64,000 nt of DNA, taken from Algihabitans sp965233705 (lineage in GTDB: Bacteria > Pseudomonadota > Alphaproteobacteria > Kiloniellales > DSM-21159). Where the stretch lies: positions 992,001 to 1,056,000 of the forward strand of contig CBDDTF010000003.1 of the NCBI GenBank assembly GCA_965233705.1, written 5' to 3'. The notes under the pieces are model-generated. The model did no database searches and was not told where the DNA came from. It saw only the letters and a program-made list of their open reading frames with translations. Shown piece by piece: positions 62,124 through 64,000 of the stretch (the stretch's first letter is position 1; the number at the start of each line of letters is the position of its first letter). The position numbers were made by a program, and so were the translations under genes.

Positions 62124-63884
62124 ATGCAGATGCACAGCCTATTGAACCTGCGCCGCGGACTGCTCGGGCTGGGGCTCTCGGCGCTGTTGGGCGGCCCGGC
62201 CCTGGCCGCCGAGTACGAGCTGACGGTTGACCGCGTGACCATCGACACCGGCGTCTTCACCCGCCCGGGCGTCGGCTACAACGGCGCCTCGCCGGGGCCG
62301 GTCCTGCGCTTCAAGGAAGGCGAGACCGCCACCATCCGGGTCACCAACAACCTCGACGAGGAGACCTCGATCCACTGGCACGGCCTGATCCTGCCGTTCG
62401 ACCAGGACGGCGTGCCGGGAATCAGTTTCGACGGCATCGCGCCGGGCGAGACCTTCACCTACCGCTTCCCGATCGTGCAGTCGGGCACCTACTGGTTCCA
62501 CAGCCACAGCGGCCTGCAGGAGCCGGACGGCGCCTATGGCGCGATCGTCATCGAGCCGAAGACGCCCGAGCCCTACGCCTACGACCGCGACTACGTGATC
62601 CAGCTCACCGACAGTCACCCGCATTCCGGCGACCGGATCCTGCGCAACCTCAAGAGCACGGCGGACTACTACAACCGCAAGCAGCGCACGCTCTTCGACT
62701 TCCTCGACGACGTCGGGCGCGACGGCCTGGGCGCCACCTTGGCCGAGCGCCGGGCCTGGGGCCGCATGCGCATGATGCCCAGCGACATCGAGGACGTGCA
62801 GGGCTTCACCCCGCTGATCAACGGCAAGAGTCCGGAGCAGAACTGGACGGCGCTCTTCGAGCCCGGCGAGAAGCTCCGCCTGCGCTTCATCAACTCCTCG
62901 GCCAGCGCCTACTTCGATCTGCGCATTCCGGGGCTGAAGATGACGGTGGTCCAGGCCGACGGGAACGACGTCGAGCCGGTGGAGGTCGACGAGCTGCGCA
63001 TCGCAGTGGCCGAGACCTACGACGTGATCGTCGAACCCCGCGAGGCGCGGGCCTACACCCTCTTCGCCGAGTCCATGGGCCGCACCGCCTATGCCCGCGG
63101 CACTCTGGCGCCGCGCCGTGGCATGACGGCCGAGGTGCCCGACCTGCGCCCGGCGCCGCTGCTGACGATGGCTGACATGGGGCCGGACATGGGCGGCGAC
63201 ATGCAGATGGACCATGCCGGGATGGACGCGGCGCCGCCGAGTGGCGGCGGCATGGATCAGGCGGGTACGGACCATGGCGGCATGGATCATGGCGACATGA
63301 CCGGGATGTCCGGGGTGTCCGGGGCGATGTCGGACGCGATGCCCGGCCAGGGCCAGGCGCGCGGCGCCGACCCCTTCTACGCCCCCGGCAGCGGCCTCAC
63401 CCCGCAGGCGGCGAACGGCGGCAAGGTTCTCTCCTACGCCGACCTCAGGGCCCGGCAGCCGCTCTACCCGGAGCGCGCGGCGAGCCGCGAGATCGAGATC
63501 CGGCTGACCGGCAACATGGAGCGCTACATCTGGTCGATCGACGGCGTGAAGTACAGCGACGCCGAGCCGATCCGGCTGACCTACGGCGAGCGGGTGCGCT
63601 TCAAGTTCGTCAACGAGACCATGATGACGCACCCGATGCACCTGCACGGCATGTGGTCGATCCTCGACACCGGCCAGGGCCAGTGGGACCCGATCAAGCA
63701 CGTGGTCAGCGTCGCCCCGGGCACCACCGTCTACATGGAGACCGAGGTCGACGCGCCGGGCCAGTGGGCCTTCCACTGCCATCTGGCCTACCACGCGGAG
63801 TCCGGCATGTTCCGCAAGGTCGTCGTCGAGGGCGGGCCCCAGGCCGCGCTGCCCGGCGAGAGCCTGCCGGGCCGGGAGGGCTGA
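62124..63884 (+). CDS. copA: Copper-resistance multicopper oxidase CopA
   Basis: Periplasmic Cu(I) oxidase, 586 residues. The N-terminus has a twin-arginine type signal (NLRRGLLGLGLSALLGG). The copper-site motifs are SIHWHGLILPFDQDG, TYWFHSHSGLQEPDGAYG, THPMHLHGMW and WAFHCHLAYHAESGMF, giving the T1 and trinuclear centres. Between cupredoxin domains 2 and 3 is a Met/His/Asp-rich segment (from about 63168 to 63356) of the kind that binds Cu(I) in CopA/PcoA. The start follows AGGGG. A GTG/ATG further upstream overlaps the cupredoxin end and is rejected. Confidence 0.94.
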   Translation: MQMHSLLNLRRGLLGLGLSALLGGPALAAEYELTVDRVTIDTGVFTRPGVGYNGASPGPVLRFKEGETATIRVTNNLDEETSIHWHGLILPFDQDGVPGISFDGIAPGETFTYRFPIVQSGTYWFHSHSGLQEPDGAYGAIVIEPKTPEPYAYDRDYVIQLTDSHPHSGDRILRNLKSTADYYNRKQRTLFDFLDDVGRDGLGATLAERRAWGRMRMMPSDIEDVQGFTPLINGKSPEQNWTALFEPGEKLRLRFINSSASAYFDLRIPGLKMTVVQADGNDVEPVEVDELRIAVAETYDVIVEPREARAYTLFAESMGRTAYARGTLAPRRGMTAEVPDLRPAPLLTMADMGPDMGGDMQMDHAGMDAAPPSGGGMDQAGTDHGGMDHGDMTGMSGVSGAMSDAMPGQGQARGADPFYAPGSGLTPQAANGGKVLSYADLRARQPLYPERAASREIEIRLTGNMERYIWSIDGVKYSDAEPIRLTYGERVRFKFVNETMMTHPMHLHGMWSILDTGQGQWDPIKHVVSVAPGTTVYMETEVDAPGQWAFHCHLAYHAESGMFRKVVVEGGPQAALPGESLPGREG

Positions 63885-63888
63885 GTCG

Positions 63889-64000
63889 ATGTTCAACGCA
63901 CTCTCCGTCCCGCCCCGCCGCCGGTCGACCCGTCCGGCCCCGCCCGCGCGTCTCATCCTGGCCGCCCTGGCGTCGCTTGGCCTGGGCCTCGGCGCTTCGG
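63889..64000 (+). CDS. copB: Probable copper resistance protein CopB, N-terminal part
   Basis: Cut by the right edge; only 37 codons are present. The start ATG is 4 bases after the copA stop with GGGAGGG upstream. The residues show a basic/Pro-rich start and a hydrophobic stretch (LILAALASLGLGLGAS), a signal peptide. Named CopB only because an outer-membrane CopB follows copA in such operons; the mature part is outside the window. Confidence 0.55.
   Translation, partial: MFNALSVPPRRRSTRPAPPARLILAALASLGLGLGAS

Overview
The window is a continuous stretch of GC-rich chromosome (roughly 70 percent GC by eye) from an alphaproteobacterium, most likely of the Rhodospirillales/Kiloniellales type. 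This rests on established synteny (tRNA-Leu, tig, clpP, clpX, lon, hup, tRNA-Val, tRNA-Asp, nuoA-N, birA, coaX, rnj, mce, DUF1467, proS, lolC, lolD, dnaE, then rpsB-tsf-pyrH-frr-uppS-cdsA-dxr-rseP-bamA-ompH-lpxD-fabZ-lpxA-lpxI), on the short ProRS without an insertion domain, on the presence of RNase J, and on promoters of the CTTGAC/CTATAT style. The genus cannot be fixed from the sequence alone.

Positions 1-13182 (all minus strand): translation and envelope block. rpsB and tsf are followed by pyrH, frr, uppS, cdsA, dxr, rseP, bamA, an OmpH/Skp chaperone gene, lpxD, fabZ, lpxA and the first 47 codons of lpxI. They cover ribosome function, undecaprenyl and isoprenoid precursors, phospholipid, outer-membrane protein assembly and lipid A. 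Positions 13441-21007 (minus): dnaE, lolD, lolC, proS and an exported protein of unknown function. Positions 21173-23439 (plus): an NCS2 purine permease and a glutathione S-transferase, separated by a spacer with a convincing intrinsic terminator and a possible small RNA or attenuated leader. Positions 23459-27451 (minus): DUF1467, mce, rnj, coaX, birA.

Positions 27448-42017 (minus): a complete 14-gene complex I operon, nuoA to nuoN. Positions 42018-45336: a small conserved-looking ORF, tRNA-Asp with a textbook promoter and terminator, an AEC transporter, a flavin reductase, tRNA-Val and HU. Positions 45337-52642 (minus): proteostasis block lon, clpX, clpP, tig plus tRNA-Leu.

Positions 52663-64000: accessory metabolism. 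An AceE/MdeB-like thiamine-diphosphate E1 enzyme is divergent from a LysR regulator, with a perfect inverted repeat between them. Then come a small protein, the NAD(P)HX repair enzyme Nnr, a spacer with a 59-bp near-perfect palindrome, a Tat-exported molybdenum sulfite dehydrogenase with its own c-type cytochrome, and a copper-resistance cluster (small His/Cys exported protein behind a MerR/CueR-like promoter, type-1 cupredoxin, CopA multicopper oxidase, start of CopB). No rRNA, CRISPR array, prophage or intact insertion sequence was seen. Most of the window is conserved housekeeping; the less explained features are in the spacers and the right-hand 12 kb.
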